A DNA stretch of 64,000 bases from Lytechinus variegatus (lineage: Eukaryota > Echinodermata > Echinoidea > Temnopleuroida > Toxopneustidae), in assembly GCF_018143015.1 (NCBI RefSeq), contig NC_054751.1, forward strand, positions 24,132,425 through 24,196,424, given 5' to 3'. The notes under the pieces are model-generated. The model ran no database searches. It was not told the origin of the DNA and was given only the letters and a program-made list of their open reading frames with translations. Below are positions 22,401 through 35,573 of this stretch, one piece after another. Made by a program: the position numbers and the translations under genes. The stretch's first letter is position 1. Each line of letters begins with the position of its first letter.

Positions 22401-25400
22401 CTTGGATTCTAAAAAGTTTGGATTTGTGTGTCCTATTTATTAACTACACAGTCTATGGCAGGGAAATGCTGAAAATTGCCCTGATTTCATTCTTTCATTC
22501 TTTTTTTGCTGCCATTTCTTGGATTGTTGCATGAAATGTTACATTTCTGTCAGTCTGTCTGTTATTTCTCTTTGAATCCACAAAGAAAATGTGGCATTTT
22601 AAAAAAATAAGAAATGCAAATTTTTCATCCAGACAGCCTAGCATTGCAATTGCTGGCAAAGTCAGAACACTCATGATGGACAGACTAGACGTTGTTCATC
22701 ATGTTTCTTTAAATAATGATTGGCTACTCCGACCGGCTGAGTAGTTCGCAATGGGTGCGCACTGAAATGAGAAACCACAAATTTGAGGGTCTCCGGAACA
22801 GGTAAAAAATAAGAATTTCTATGGCTTTCTGAATTGGTAATGCCCTGGAATGGAAATTTGGGATGATAATGGGGGTCTTGACTGCAGCACATATGTATCT
22901 AACATTTATAACAAGGTTTCGTTACTTTTGTATTCATAATTTTGATAATCTGTCTTTTGTTCTTATACACACAGGAAAAGAAACGTGATGAAAGTGCGGG
23001 GAAGGAGAAAGCGGCCATTGAAGACACGGCCTTTGAGGCTCTTGAGAAGGATTTCCAGGAGGTTCTCAATGAGCTCATGGGTGATAAGAGTCTGGAGAAG
23101 TTCAGGTCAGAGTACGAGAAGCTCCACCGTGCCTTGAAGAAATCCCATGAAAGCGAGAAGCGGCTGATGCAAAAATGCAGGGAGCTGAACGCAGAGATTG
23201 TGGCCAACTCGGCCAAGGTCTCAACCGCCCTGAAACTATCACAGGAAGACCAGACGACTATTGCACAGTTGAAGAAGGTATGTGGATCACTGCCTGAATT
23301 TGCAACACTGATTAATAAAGGTTTGTTTCACTGTAGTGAATTGGGATTTTCCACGGCTCTTGGAGCATTTCAGGGGCGAAATCTCCTGTGCCCCGGGTAA
23401 TTTGTCCCCTGAATTATGTGGTAACCAAACAGACATTAATTATAAGGGCCTTTCTAAAAATATTCTTTCCAGTGGATCAATATGTTATGTATTATAAGAC
23501 AAGAGAAAAGTGCTATATTGAAATATATATTAGTCTTTCTTTTGCATGTAGTAAAAGTATTGTGTACCAAATGTTGAGGGGAATGAATGGGAATGTTTGC
23601 AAGTGAACAACATTTGTGTAATAATGCAACCACCTTGACCATTTTCATTCTGTTATTTGCATCCTGAAGGAGATTGAGAAAGCATGGAAGATGGTGGATG
23701 CATCTCAGGAGAAGGAACAAAGAGCTAGGGAGACCATCCAATCTCTCAAGCTTGAGATCACCAACCTGAGCCGTCTGGTCGAACAGGGAGCTGGGCTTAC
23801 TATGGGTCAAGAACATAGGTCAGTAGACAAGGTCACCAATAATAGTAATGTTATGAACCATTTATATAGGGCTTAATACAATATTTCAAAGCACTGCATA
23901 CAATTACCACAGCTTTAGCACAGCTATCTTCGTCAGATGCTCGATAATTCCAAGGAATCTCTTCCTACCGGATACACCTAAGCTCAGTTGGTCAGTATAA
24001 ACCAGCTGGTCAATCAAATTCATAACCTCTTTGACTTTTGGAATTCTTGATATATCTCCCAGTAATCCTTTGGGTTGGCTGGATATGTTTTCAGATATTC
24101 ACCAACTTTATACAAAGTATGTCCTTTGTGATTTATGATATGATGATGGTTAGCAATGATGGTGAAAGTCAAGGTCTTATTTTTAAAAACATGTTATTGG
24201 TAACAGCACAGTGCTACATAACTTTTTAGAAGCACTTGTCCAGTCGGGCAAGTAAATTTTCAAAAAATATACTTGCCCGAAATAATCCTTGAAATTTTTT
24301 TCCCTTTTCAAAAGAAAGTATTGTGGTTTTATAAACAATTGACCTTTTTCTGTCTTTTTGACATGAATAGATCTACCTGCCATGACCAAAATTAGGGTCA
24401 ATATCATTTCATATCGACCCTAATTTCAGTCATTCTACTGTGAGAATTTTGCTTGCCCAATGCGGGCAAGTAGTTTTGGTCTTTATTTCAAAACAATTGT
24501 CCGACTCTAATTTTTAACTGCCCTGTGCAATCGGGCAAGTGCTAATGTAGCACCCTGCGGTAACATCTCGTTTTAAGTTTTAATTTCAGTTTAGATGATA
24601 GCGGCATTCTTTTACCATAATAATCATGACATCGGCTTCTCTGTATTTTTATCTTGTTATTGCCAGTGTGAACGAGCTGTTAAAGGTGAAAGAAGACTTG
24701 ACCAAGGAGAGAGATGAGCAGCTTTCTGAGATTGTCAAGCTCCGAGACTCCTTGGCCGAAGCCAGCAAGAAACAGACCAAGGCAGAAGAAGATAGAACTG
24801 AAGCAGAAAGCAAGATTGCTGAGGTATGTATCATAGGAAGATTCTGAAGGGTCATTTAATATTTCAGCTCGGAGAGTCATGAAAAATGGATATAGCAACA
24901 ATGAATATGTTCTTAATAGTATTGTCAGGTTTCAAAAATTTTCTACTTAATGATGATAGCAATAATGATAGTTTTAATGTAATTCAGTATGGAAGCAAGT
25001 CCACACTGCACACTGTGATATTTTTGTTTCAGTAAACCTTGCCTGTAGTCTCACTCAAAGGGAACAGAGTTGTCCCTGAATTGGACTTTTATTAGAATGA
25101 AATTAATATTTTTGTATAAACTCATTTGGGGCCTGTAACACAAAGTGTTGTGTTTTGTATTGTAATTTACAGTTGATTTGTACAATCAGTTGTGTGTTAT
25201 GATCAATGTAATCAATCATGAAACATTAGCGATACAACCAATCATTAAGCTTTGTGATATAGCACCCACGTTCTCAATAAGTACTTTCAAATGTATTGAT
25301 TTGATTTCCAATTTAATTTGAAGAGACAAAATCAAGGAACACAATGCATACTTGCTATATTCTCTCTTGTCTTACCCATCCGAAGTTAGAGTATTACACC

Positions 25401-28400
25401 GGATCTTGTTTTTTAATGTTCTATTTAATATGTCCCCCTTTCTTAGCTGAACCAAGACATTCAGGTCCGTAGCAATGAAGCACAGAGAGAGCAGCGTCGT
25501 AAGGAGAAGCTGGACCGTGAACTCAAGCAGTCAAAGGTGGAGCTTGAACAGAAGACTAATGAGATTAAAGGGATGCAGACTCAAGCACATCGCTACAAGG
25601 ATGACATCTCACGTCTAGAGACGCAGCTCAAAGAACAGAAGGTACGTTACTTGCTCTTAAAAATAAATTCCAGTTCTGGTAACGATCTCAAAATGACTTT
25701 TTACAGAATCTAATATAATGACCACTCAAGTGTCTGTTTGTATGAATAAAAATATGTGCCAAAGGATTCTGGAAGAAATTGTCTAATTGCGGAGAAATAA
25801 GCAAAATAAGCGCAGATTCGGTCACTTCCGTCGGGTCTTTATTCCAGCAATAATAATACACTGTCCCACGTGTGCCTATCTGTGTTGGCGATCTTCAGTG
25901 TGATCATATTTCAGCTTAGATTTTATGATTTCACGAAGTTCAGTTTATGTAACTGTACCAGATCTAGATCCACGATGATATAGTCTTACTTAACCTTGGT
26001 TTTACAGACTTTCTCAAGAAATTAGTGTTTTACTGCAACTACTATCATTTAGCTTTAAAAAACCTAAATTTCTGACCACAAATTTATTTGTCATTGGTAT
26101 CCACATTGAAAGAAGAGGTGATATTTGGCAATTTTTTTTTGAAGGTTCATGAAATTCTCATTCAGTCAAATATACAGTGTATATCAGTATTTTTTACTCT
26201 GCCACAGATTCTACGTACTTCTGTGCTACCAATGAAGTTAATAACAATGTACTTCTATTACTAAAATGCAACAGGTAATTCTATTCCTACTGCTTTTCTC
26301 CAAATGGTTGATGTATTCCATAAACTGTGTTAAGTGGAAGCGTTGTGGTGTAGCGGTGCTGACTCTCGCCTTGTAATCAGAGGGTCGTGTGTTCGAATCC
26401 CACCATGGCCTAGCGTCCTTTGGCAAGGCATTAATCCACACTTTGCCACTCTCCACCCAGGTGTTAAATGGGTACCCGGTAGGATGTGAAAGCCTATATG
26501 TAGTATGCCTAGCAATTGAGTCTTGGAACTCTTGTTGGAATGCTCCCCAGGGAGTGGAGAAGGTGCATACATTGTATGCGGGCATGCGAGGATCCGATGA
26601 CCGGGGTAATAATTATGTCTGTAAAGCGCTTAGAGACATCGTTCCGATGTATTAAGCGCTATATAAATGCGGAATATTATTATTAAGTGATTACCTGATG
26701 TTTTCTTTTGTTCTTCAGATCTTGTATGAGCGCACCCAGAAGGACACAGACATCTTGAATGCTCGATTCACCAAGCTTCAACAAGATTACGAGACACAGC
26801 TTCTTAACTGTGATGGCCTGGCTCAAGAAAACCAACACAGGGTCAACGAACTTAAGGTCAGGCCATTTTTTCTAAATCTGTGCCTTTGTAAACATTCCTG
26901 AGATTATTTCTGACCTGATTACCAAAAAGTTATAGAAACAGCTTTGACAGAAATGTTTCTAATGAATTGTAGCAGTAAGTGATAATAATGAACATATAAT
27001 AATTGCATATATATTGGCGATGTTAGTAATTATATCTCATCGATGTCAGTGTACAGTTGCTGTACTATATTATGAAAAATTATGGAAATTCTATAATGTC
27101 CTCCATGCTCATATCTGTTATGATGTCATTAGTGTATTCATTAACTACCATGACCTCTATGTGGACATAAAATGAATGTTTATATGGATGTGAACAGACT
27201 TTGTCATCTAGGCCAAATCATTTCCATGGGTTGATTAGACTGGCACCAGTTCTCATGACCATTTCTCTCTCACCATACATCACTCATACAGGCCAAAGAA
27301 GATGAGATAGGGAACCTGAAGGGTGACACTACCCGTCTGACCAAGATGCGGGAGACCATTCAGCGGAAGCTGCGTAACGTGGAGGAGCAGAAGGCAGAGA
27401 CAGAGCAAGCCAAAGAAACCCTCAAGTCTCAGATTGTTGCCCTCGAGAGAGGTGAGTCGGGAAAGAAAGAAACTCTCATGATCCTTATTTCCATTTTCCT
27501 GTTTGTAACAAAGCAACCACCAATGGATCTTGGTACTTTGACTGTGCATGGTCATATTTTGGAAATCCTTTAAAGGATGGGATTAGGAAACATGCTAGTA
27601 CGATTGCGATCATTGGAATACAGCACATAATCCGGGGAGCGTTCCATCAATAATTTCATCCGACAAGTTGTCAGATCTGACATCTTTCCTTGATTCTGAT
27701 TGGCTGAAGGGTACTGTTCCTATGGTAACTGTCGCATAAACTGGTACTTGTCGGATAAAATGTCCGAAAAGTCCTTTCATGAAATGCCCCCCAGCTAGTA
27801 CTCAAGAGTCCAATTTCCTAAAAAAATTGTCATGAATTTCAAAACGCACATTTCGTTGGAAGATCTACATGTCACATTCTAGTATCGCTCAACATGTAGC
27901 TTTGTGAAAGAAGGTCCAGTTTCATTTATGAACCTCTCCTCACACTTGGTTAAGCTATCATTCTGTACCACCATTTTTTCATGCGAGTTCATACTGTTGG
28001 TTTTTTTTCTTCAATTTTTCTGCAGAGATTGATTCTAACAAGAAGCAGACTGAGATGGACCGTAAGGCCATCGATGACTTGGTGCGTGAGAGGGACATCC
28101 TTAACAAGAACTTGCTGAAGGTAGGTCAGAACACCAAGGGACATCATCAATAGAAATTAAAACAGGGTTTTCAAAATTGATGAAACCATTAGCCATTTAT
28201 CTTTTAATCTTTAATCTTTCAGAATTGTTTTGAGCTTGTTTGTTCAAAGCTGTAGAAGGGGATGTTGAATGAAGCTTGCCATTAAATAGCAAATTGATTT
28301 ATGACCATAAATTGGTCTTAAGTTCTTGTAAAAATTAATCTGTAAAGTGAAATGATTGTAAAATGGCCTTTTGTGAAAGGAGGTATAAATTAATTTGGGG

Positions 28401-31400
28401 TAGTAGATATTGATTTGTTTGCAAATTAGCAGTTGAAATTTGCATTTAATCGCATACAAGTATCTTGCAACATCGAGTTATCACATTAGGTTTATTAGTT
28501 ACTAAGTATGGAATCCGAGATATATGCATGCAGCAGCCAACCTCTTTCCCACAATGATATCATGTACCTGATGTTCATTATGCCAACCTCCCCTCCACAC
28601 AGGCTGCCAGTGCCACCCAGAAGCAGCTGAACCTGGTCAAACTGCATGAGCAATCCAAGAAAAACCTGGAGCAGGAGATTGCCAACTACAAGGAAGAAGC
28701 CCAGAAGCAGCGTAAGATCATCTACCAGCTGGAGAAGGAGCGCGATCGCTACATCAACGAGGCCAGTGACCTCACTCAAAAGGTGAATAGACTATGTATG
28801 ACTTGGAACCGTTTTCATACTCAGTTGGGAGATAATGAAAATTGTTTTGGGATTTTTCATTATTAAAGTATGTATCTGAGAGCTTCATTTTCGTGAACAT
28901 GATGAAGTTGGAGATGACAGTCTGTAGGATTTTGTCTGATTTCAGGCACTGGCTGCTCTTCACTTCAGGTTATGTGTTGTGCAGCACATGTGGGACTTGA
29001 TAATGTGTTCTGGCTTTTTTAGGCACTGCGAGTAAAACTTGACTTGAAAGCATATGAATTTTGTGATACGGTTAATGTATTCCTTGAGAATTGAATAATT
29101 TTGAATATATCTCCTATAGTGTTTTGTTATATAGAACACAAAGTTGCTAAAATTCCTTGCAAAAACAGAGCACACTGTTCAAAATGCTGAGACAAAACAG
29201 TTTTCATAACTTGTACAGACAAATAACAAAATAGGCTTTTCCAGATTCCCTTATCAACATTGTGTATTTGCAAAAAAAAAAACATCTTGACCAAAATTGC
29301 CAACTTTCATTCCCACATCGAGTAAAACCTATCTCTTCCACCTCTGATCTTGTCTGTCAGGTTCTTCAACACATGGAGGATGTGAAGGTGAGAGAGATGC
29401 AGATCTTTGACTACAAGAAGAAGATTGCTGAAGCAGAGACCAAGCTGAAGCAGCAACAGAACCTCTACGAGGCTGTCAGGAGCGATCGTAACCTCTACAG
29501 TAAGAACCTCATCGAGTCACAGGTAAGGATTGACCGAGGTGATGAATGCATGGTCATTGCTGTGAGATACAAATTCCAAAAAGGGCTTTCTAGAATTTAG
29601 TAGTGAATGTGAAAGGGTAATGTGAAAATCTATGTTTTTCATTATCTATTTTTGTCTGTTTAAGGGTAATTTTGTTTACTTGGGAATGGGAAACAGAGAC
29701 TTTAGAGGATAGGAGTTAAAGTAAGTAATGAAAGGTTTATAAATAATGATGTTGGAGAGGAGTAGATTGGAAAATGCTTGATTGGAAAAGAAAATGTTTA
29801 GGCTGAATCAAAAATGATGTATCAATGATGAAAGAAGAAAATGGAGGAATGGGGATCAGGTGACAGGTAACTTTTCAACTAGAGAAATTTCTACCAGACT
29901 TGTTTATCAGAATAATACCGTAGAATCTACACTGGATGAATGGCACTCGACATTAACATTTCATTTTGTTTGCCTCTCTCTATCCAGGATGAGATCACCG
30001 AGATGAAGAGGAAACTGAAGATTATGAACCATCAGATCGACCAACTGAAGGAAGAGATCACAGCCAAGGAAGCTGCTCTTGTCAAGGAACATCTTGATCA
30101 TCAGAGGTATGAAGAACCTTTAAAGTGTTTCTTGTGACTGACTAATTTGCTCTCGGCTTATCAGATGCAAGGATTTCAGTAGCTTGTAACAAATGTAATT
30201 AAAATATCACTGACTGTCTTTCATGAAATGCTCCCCTGAAAAACAGACTTTACTGATATGGTAGACATACAGTTTAGTAATGGTCTAGTCTTCTAGCTGT
30301 GTCTAAGTCCATCTTTGCAATTACTTTCAAATGTTTTATGCATAATCAATGCTGAAGGGAGCTTGTACAAATCAAATCTAGTATCTGAATTAATTTTTTT
30401 TATAGACTAAAAAAGCAGTTTTCCTGAATATTTCTCATGTATTCCTGTAAAGTTTAACTAAGACTATTCTCCGATACTATGATGTACCTTGTTGCATTAT
30501 TGATCATAGTATTGAAACCCTCCAACCAGAAATTTGTGTTGTGTGCACGTAAAACACCACCACTCACCAGTTACCATTATGTTACCTGTTTATAAAAAAT
30601 TGATTGGATTATGTGTAGAATTCTTTCTATTGAAGACGAGTGGGGATTGATTGAACATATCTAGATTGATCAGGTAATGGAAATAATAGAGATACTCTTT
30701 TAACCATGATTATTGCAATACCAAACAAGCAGACATAATGGTGTGAGGTTATCTGTCAATAATCAATCTGATTATGATTTTCTAGGGTTGAGAAGGAGAA
30801 GGAAGCACTGAAAGCAGAATTACAGCGTATGAAGCAGCAGGCTGCGGAGAGCAAGGCTTACATTGAAGCCCAGGAGGCAGAGGAAAGGAAGCTGCTGAAG
30901 ATCATCTCTGAGGCGGATGCTGAGAGACTCAGACAGAAGAAAGAATTGGATCAGGTAAATGACCTTGGTAGCATCTCTGGAAATAATTCTCTGTTCATCA
31001 GTTACAAGGATAATACCGCTCCTTGGCCCAAAAACCTTGTTTTTCAAATTCCACCAATATCCAAAGGGGCACTCTTTTTCTTTGACATTGCCTTGTTGCT
31101 TTATTTTTCTGTAGAGTGATTGTACCTAGACAGGATATTACTTGATAGAGTAAGTCAGTTAAAGAGATTTCCCTCCAAAATTAGAGTTACAAAATCATGA
31201 CATACCAATGATTATGAGTGATCAATGGCCAAGTTATAAGGGACTTTTATTACCAGCCATAAATCTAGTGCTTTGTTCACATGATTAAACAATTATTCAT
31301 TAATTTTTCGTGTTTGATGATAAAGCATTTCTTGTTGACAAATAAGTGCAAAGTACTCTCAGAAACTTGATTTACATGAAAAGCAAGTTCTTCCCAGAGT

Positions 31401-34400
31401 TTATAAACTGTTTTAGTGTTATCCTCTTATCAATGATATCAACAATCTCTTTGGTCATCAGGTTATCAGCGAGCGTGACATCCTCGGTACCCAGCTGGTG
31501 CGCCGTAACGACGAGCTGGCCCTGCTCTATGAGAAGATCAAGATCCAGCACTCCACACTCGGCAAGGGAGAGCTCCAGTACCGTCAACGTCTGGAGGACA
31601 TCAGGCTCCTCAAGCTGGAGATCAAGAAGCTCCGCAGGGAGAAGAACATCCTCAACAAGAACGTGGCTAATGTCGATGACCTCAGGTATGGTAACTGCCA
31701 GTAGTTAGTTATAAGGGCCCTGCAACATAAAACTTAGCGATTGATCATGGGGCCGATTTCTACAATTGATTTCATTGATTATTATGCATGATCAATCATG
31801 AAAATCAATCCTATGATCAATAGTCTAGCATTTTGTTAGGTGGCCCAGAGGATTTGTGTAATTCTTCAATCTGACTTGACAAATTTGCTTGATTTAGTGT
31901 AAAAATTAGAAAACAGGTCTTCTTGTGAAGAAATCCTTAACAGTGGGTGCTATGGCAAGTTCTATTTGTTAAATATTAGAATTCACAGTAAGGATTATTC
32001 TGTCTGGGTACATTCAGGGAGTAAACTGTGGCTTCTGAATCTTTCAAATTCTGTATATTCTTATTTCACACTTTTGAGTACGGGTCGTGTGGTCCAGTGG
32101 TTAGAGCATTGGACTCATAATCGCAAGGTTGTGAGTTTGAATCCCAACTGTGCCATTGTCTCCACTTTGATAAAAAGGCCTGATAGTGATATCTGCCGTC
32201 TTTTACATCAGCCACTGATTAACCTAGACGTAAAATGTTTCCGAGGTAATTGGTTATATACCAGCTTGGCGTTTACCAGCAAATTGCTGTCCCGCCGAGT
32301 TCCTACGGGAATTACCATAAAAAGAAACAGAAACAGAATAGGACCCAGTTATTTTGACAGTACTGTATTCGTTGTGCATTATTGTCTCCAGACGTGAAGT
32401 GTACCACCTCCAGCGTGAGCTGCTGAGGGAGCGTACCCGCTGCAAGGCCTTGGAAGAGGAGCTGGAGAACCCGATGAACATCCACCGCTGGAGAAAGCTA
32501 GAGGGTTCTGATCCGAGCACCTATGAGATGATTCAGAAGATACAGACTTTGCAGAAGAGACTCATCCAAAAGACGGAAGAGGTGGTGGAGAAAGAGCTTC
32601 TTATTCAGGTAAATGTTTGATAATAATGGTGATGATGGCAGTTGTGATGATGCGATGATGGTGGTAGTGATTGTGATGATGGTGGTGGTGGTGATGATGT
32701 TGATGATAGTGTTGATGGGTATAATGAAAATGGTGATGGTGATGATGTTGATGATGATAGTGATTATGGTAATGATGATTGTAATAATGATGTTTTTGTT
32801 GTTGATGTTTCAGAGGATAGAAATTTTGCTTCATTGTACAATTTCCCAATTTGCCTGATATATACTTTAATTTATACTTATTGGTGCCAAACCCCAGTTT
32901 CACCTACAACTGTTCTAAAGTGTATGACTGAAGCTTCTGACATGGCATTGAATGTATGGTGATACATATGATCCCTGACTTTGATTATTGTATTTACAGG
33001 AAAAGGAAAAGTTATATGTGGAGCTGAAGCACATCCTGGCCCGTCAACCAGGACCAGAGGTGGCTGAGCAGCTCCAGATCTACCAGCAGACACTCAAAGA
33101 CAAAACTAAACAGCTCAAGGTAAACTAATTTACATCCGTGTAGAGCTATACCAGCAAAATAGACTCCATGCCTTCCAATGGTATTCCGTTTGAAATAAAT
33201 CCATAACTTTGGTCTTTTCAGAGTCATTTTGTCAATGTGATTGTGACACAAACTAGAATGAATTGGTTAACTAGAATGACTTGCCTTAAAAAAAATGTTC
33301 TTAGCTGTGCCGTTCAATCTTCCATCACATAATCTTTTTACAGCAATTGATTTAGGATTAGAAACGTTTCTGTGAAATCAGGGGCAGATTTGACAGTTGT
33401 TGTTCTTTGGGGGTGCAATGTTGTAAACTATTTTTGCCCCAAATTCTTTGATTGAATGAATGAATAAAATGATAAATGCAATGGATTTTATGGAACTCTG
33501 AATTTACCATGTAATTATTATGCATGAATAAATGAACAATTACAAGTTTAATTGAACTCTAAAATACTGTTATTGCTCATTAATAAAGCATAGGAATACA
33601 ACAGCCTTCATGGATCTCTGAATATGAGTATTTCACATAAATTTTGAGGTATGTCAAGTAATTTCACTTGTTAAAACCATATTTCTTTTTGCAGGGAATG
33701 GCCTCTGAGCTGAACATGTATGAATCCCAGGTACAGGAATACAAGTATGAGATAGAGAGACTAGCCAAGGAACTACAAGATGCCAAGAAAAAATACTATG
33801 CACAGAAAAGAAAGGAACAGCAAGCAAGGTAACATTCACTTTCAAGTATTACCCCATATGATAATTACTGTACCCTTTCCATGCTACCAAATCTTTCAGC
33901 TGGTATCCAGAGTGAACTTTGAAGATTAACACAAAATACTTTTTTCTTGGATAACAATGGTAACAGATGTATCACAGACAAATGATCTTTTTTGAGACAT
34001 TCTGAGCCTGAGCAGAATGTTCATCACTCGTATATTTGTATGAGAATGCCCTCTAATGAGGGGGGGGGGGTCAAGGGTCATTTGTATCGAAAGTTGTTTC
34101 TGAAAGATAGGCATAATGCAACACATGATTTCACCAATGACTTGTAAGTATATCAGGAAGCCCAAAGCCTTTCCTGCTGGTTGAATAATGTGGAACTATT
34201 TCCCCATCATCTCACGTAAAGGACAAGCATAACACTGATAATTTCATCAAAATCAGTTTTAAATAAGTTGCGACATTTTAAATTTTTGCTTAATTTCACG
34301 TATTACTAGTAGTTTTATTTCTCCTGAAGATGTGTAATCATCATTTTTAAAAAACATTTGTGATTCTAACAATAGGTTCCTCATTGTCAAATCTATAAAA

Positions 34401-34922
34401 ATTAGAATACTGTATAATTCAAGCAAATAATAAGCAAAAGAAATAGTGAGTGAGGGACATCATTGACTCTCTCATTTGCATATCAAGATGTGCATATAAC
34501 TGTTTGTGAAAAGTAAACAATACTTTAAAATGTCATAAATTTCTTATATTACATCCGATTTTGATGAAATTTTCAGTGTCATGCTTCATTGATTTTTCTC
34601 TTTTTCTTCAAATCAATTTTTTTCTAGGGTGGACTTTACCTTTAAATTGTGGATAGTATGTAATTTCAAAATTAGGAAGCTGATAACGTTACATTCATCT
34701 GCACATCTGTTGATTGAAGAAATATATCTTGGGCTTTTCAAATTGTTGCATGAATGATAAAAACCATGTTTATATACCATTATCTGCTTTCTTTGCAGGG
34801 AGAGGGACAGAGCTTTAGCACAAGCCGGAGCGCCCCCTATCCAACCACAGCGAACAGACGGTGCAAGATTCACAGGAGGGGGCTTCAATTTAAAGCAGAC
34901 TGGGAAAGTAGGCGCCAGCTGA
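19443..34922 (+). CDS. CFAP58: Cilia- and flagella-associated protein 58 (CCDC147), complete, 17 exons
   Basis: CFAP58 is a coiled-coil protein of the ciliary/flagellar axoneme and basal region, needed for sperm tail assembly in mammals. Exons: 19443-19451, 22975-23277, 23670-23818, 24667-24823, 25447-25641, 26719-26856, 27292-27451, 28026-28120, 28603-28782, 29361-29522, 29988-30106, 30786-30954, 31462-31685, 32392-32608, 33000-33119, 33695-33828, 34799-34922. All junctions are GT-AG and keep phase; total 2,655 nt, 884 residues (human 872). Recognisable blocks: ALEKDFQEVLNEL near the start, KCRELNAEIV, EIEKAWKMVD, LVKLHEQSKKNLE, LYEAVRSDRNLYSKNLIESQ, RLRQKKELDQVISERDILG, RRNDELALLYEKIKIQ, ALEEELENPMNIHRWRKLE and KLYVELKHILARQPGPE, ending RFTGGGFNLK. 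Almost the whole protein is heptad coiled coil. The start ATGACAGAC followed directly by GTAAGT is chosen because it joins in frame to EKKRDES. It looks intact. Confidence 0.97.
19710..20550. mobile_element. 841-bp TIR element in CFAP58 intron 1
   Basis: The left CAGGGGCGGTATTCTGAGGT and right ATCTCAGAATACCACCCCAG ends are inverted copies; ATTTTATCT/AGATAAAAT words repeat just inside both ends. No reading frame for a transposase. Two internal AGATAAAAT clusters (near 19790 and 20420) extend the inverted symmetry. Confidence 0.65.
20572..21077. mobile_element. MITE 'GCACTTGTTCA..TGAATGAGTGCC', copy 1
   Basis: It starts GCGCACTTGTTCACTGC and ends TTCATTGAATGAGTGCC, a short imperfect inverted repeat. 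The body is clearly homologous to 21305-21822 (CACTTTTGTGACCAAA, TTTTTCATTAGTAACTTG, GAACAAGGTTATATCATAA). Confidence 0.6.
21305..21822. mobile_element. MITE 'GCACTTGTTCA..TGAATGAGTGCC', copy 2
   Basis: Second copy in the same orientation, 228 bp after copy 1, with the same ends and body. A third, interrupted copy lies in GRPEL1 intron 1. Confidence 0.6.
21960..22195. mobile_element. Half copy of the GRPEL1-intron foldback element
   Basis: It begins ACAGCTGGCAGCCGTCTGTT and continues through GCCGCCATTAGGGGAG and ATCGATTTTTGTCTTTATTT to CCTGAAATGCACCAAAAC, matching one arm of the 12.1-13.1 kb palindrome. The other arm is absent. Confidence 0.55.
24205..24559. mobile_element. TIR element 'GTGCTACATTAGCACTTG' in CFAP58 intron 3
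   Basis: The left CACAGTGCTACATAAC..GCACTTGTCC and right CGGGCAAGTGCTAATGTAGC ends are imperfect inverted copies. CTTGCCCGA and its complement recur inside. Noncoding. Confidence 0.5.
25128..25267. mobile_element. MITE 'GTAACACAAAG', copy in CFAP58 intron 5 side (after exon 4)
   Basis: Left end GGGGCCTGTAACACAAAG, right end GCTTTGTGATATAGCACCC. The inner portion is rich in GATCAAT/ATTGATC words. Related copies lie at about 31715, 39255 and 44549. Confidence 0.5.
26337..26685 (+). mobile_element. tRNA-derived SINE in CFAP58 intron 5
   Basis: The head resembles a threonine tRNA: A box GTGGTGTAGCGGTGCTGA, anticodon loop with TGT, B box TGTTCGAATCCC. A ~250-bp body follows and ends AAGCGCTATATAAATGCGG then an ATTATTATTA tail. 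The same 3' end recurs truncated at about 35850-35895, implying a family spread by a LINE that recognises this tail. Confidence 0.75.
27634..27792. mobile_element. MITE (family 'GACAAGTTGTCAG'), copy 2
   Basis: Homologous throughout to 7780-7935. It lies in CFAP58 intron 7. Confidence 0.6.
31715..31846. mobile_element. MITE 'GTAACACAAAG', diverged copy in CFAP58 intron 13
   Basis: Ends GGGCCCTGCAACATAAAACT and TTTTGTTAGGTGGCCC, with GATCAATCATG/CATGATCAATC palindromic words inside. Assigned by this pattern; more diverged than the other copies. Confidence 0.4.
32081..32330 (+). mobile_element. tRNA-derived SINE in CFAP58 intron 13
   Basis: A box GTGGTCCAGTGGTTAGAGCA, an anticodon loop reading CAT (methionine-like) in GGACTCATAATC, and B box GAGTTTGAATCCC. 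The body ends with TTCCTACGGGAATTACCATA and an A-rich tail. Distinct from the threonine-headed SINE. Confidence 0.65.
32620..32800. repeat. GATGGTGGT/GATGAT microsatellite
   Basis: Degenerate GAT/GGT triplet tract in CFAP58 intron 14; the reading frames across it are low-complexity artefacts. Confidence 0.7.
34216..34645. mobile_element. TIR element 'TTAAAGGACAGGTCCACCC', copy 2
   Basis: In CFAP58 intron 16. It starts GTAAAGGACAAGCATAACAC and ends GGGTGGACTTTACCTTTAAA. The interior shares the GATGAAATTTTCAGTGTCATGC core with copy 1. Confidence 0.5.
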
Positions 34923-35573
34923 AGACCTTGCTCTCAATCAAATTAAATCCGATCATATTATATATCTCCTATGAATATTCTACTTACCAAACCATTTTAT
35001 ATGTTTGCACCTGTGACTGCCTTATATTGCTCGGTATTGACACTTCTATCAATTACTCAGTGTACCATAATGACAAATAAGGGGGGGGGGTAAAGAAATA
35101 GAAGGGAACGTGTATTGAAATTTGTAACTTACAGAATAAGATAATGGCGATCAACCTTGAAGGATCATTATTAAACTTCCAAATGAATTCTGCTACAATT
35201 GTATTCAATAGCATGCATGAATCTCGATAGGATCAGTTTCTGGTAGTTGCAACAATAACGCGACCATGAATATCTTCAATAATATAAGCCAGTATTATTT
35301 ACTGGTAACTCAAATTGATCTTTTTGCCTCTGTCATTCTTGATTATTTAGTTACATCTACCATCACTGTCATTGTTTTGCTCTCTTTTTTTTTGTATTTA
35401 TATGAACTTATCACTTTTATGTTCAAAGTTCCATATTCTTATGTTGTGAAAGTTTTTCTCTCACCTTTATAAACGCAATAGGTAATCCCCCTTATCTGAA
35501 TACCATAACTTTTCAACAAAATTGGTTTTAGCAAAATAATTTGGCAGGGGTCTTCCTACACTTTGTCGCGTCT

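Noticed and set aside
32601-32903. His-rich and Met/Val-rich frames
   Set aside because: They translate a GAT/GGT microsatellite in a CFAP58 intron.
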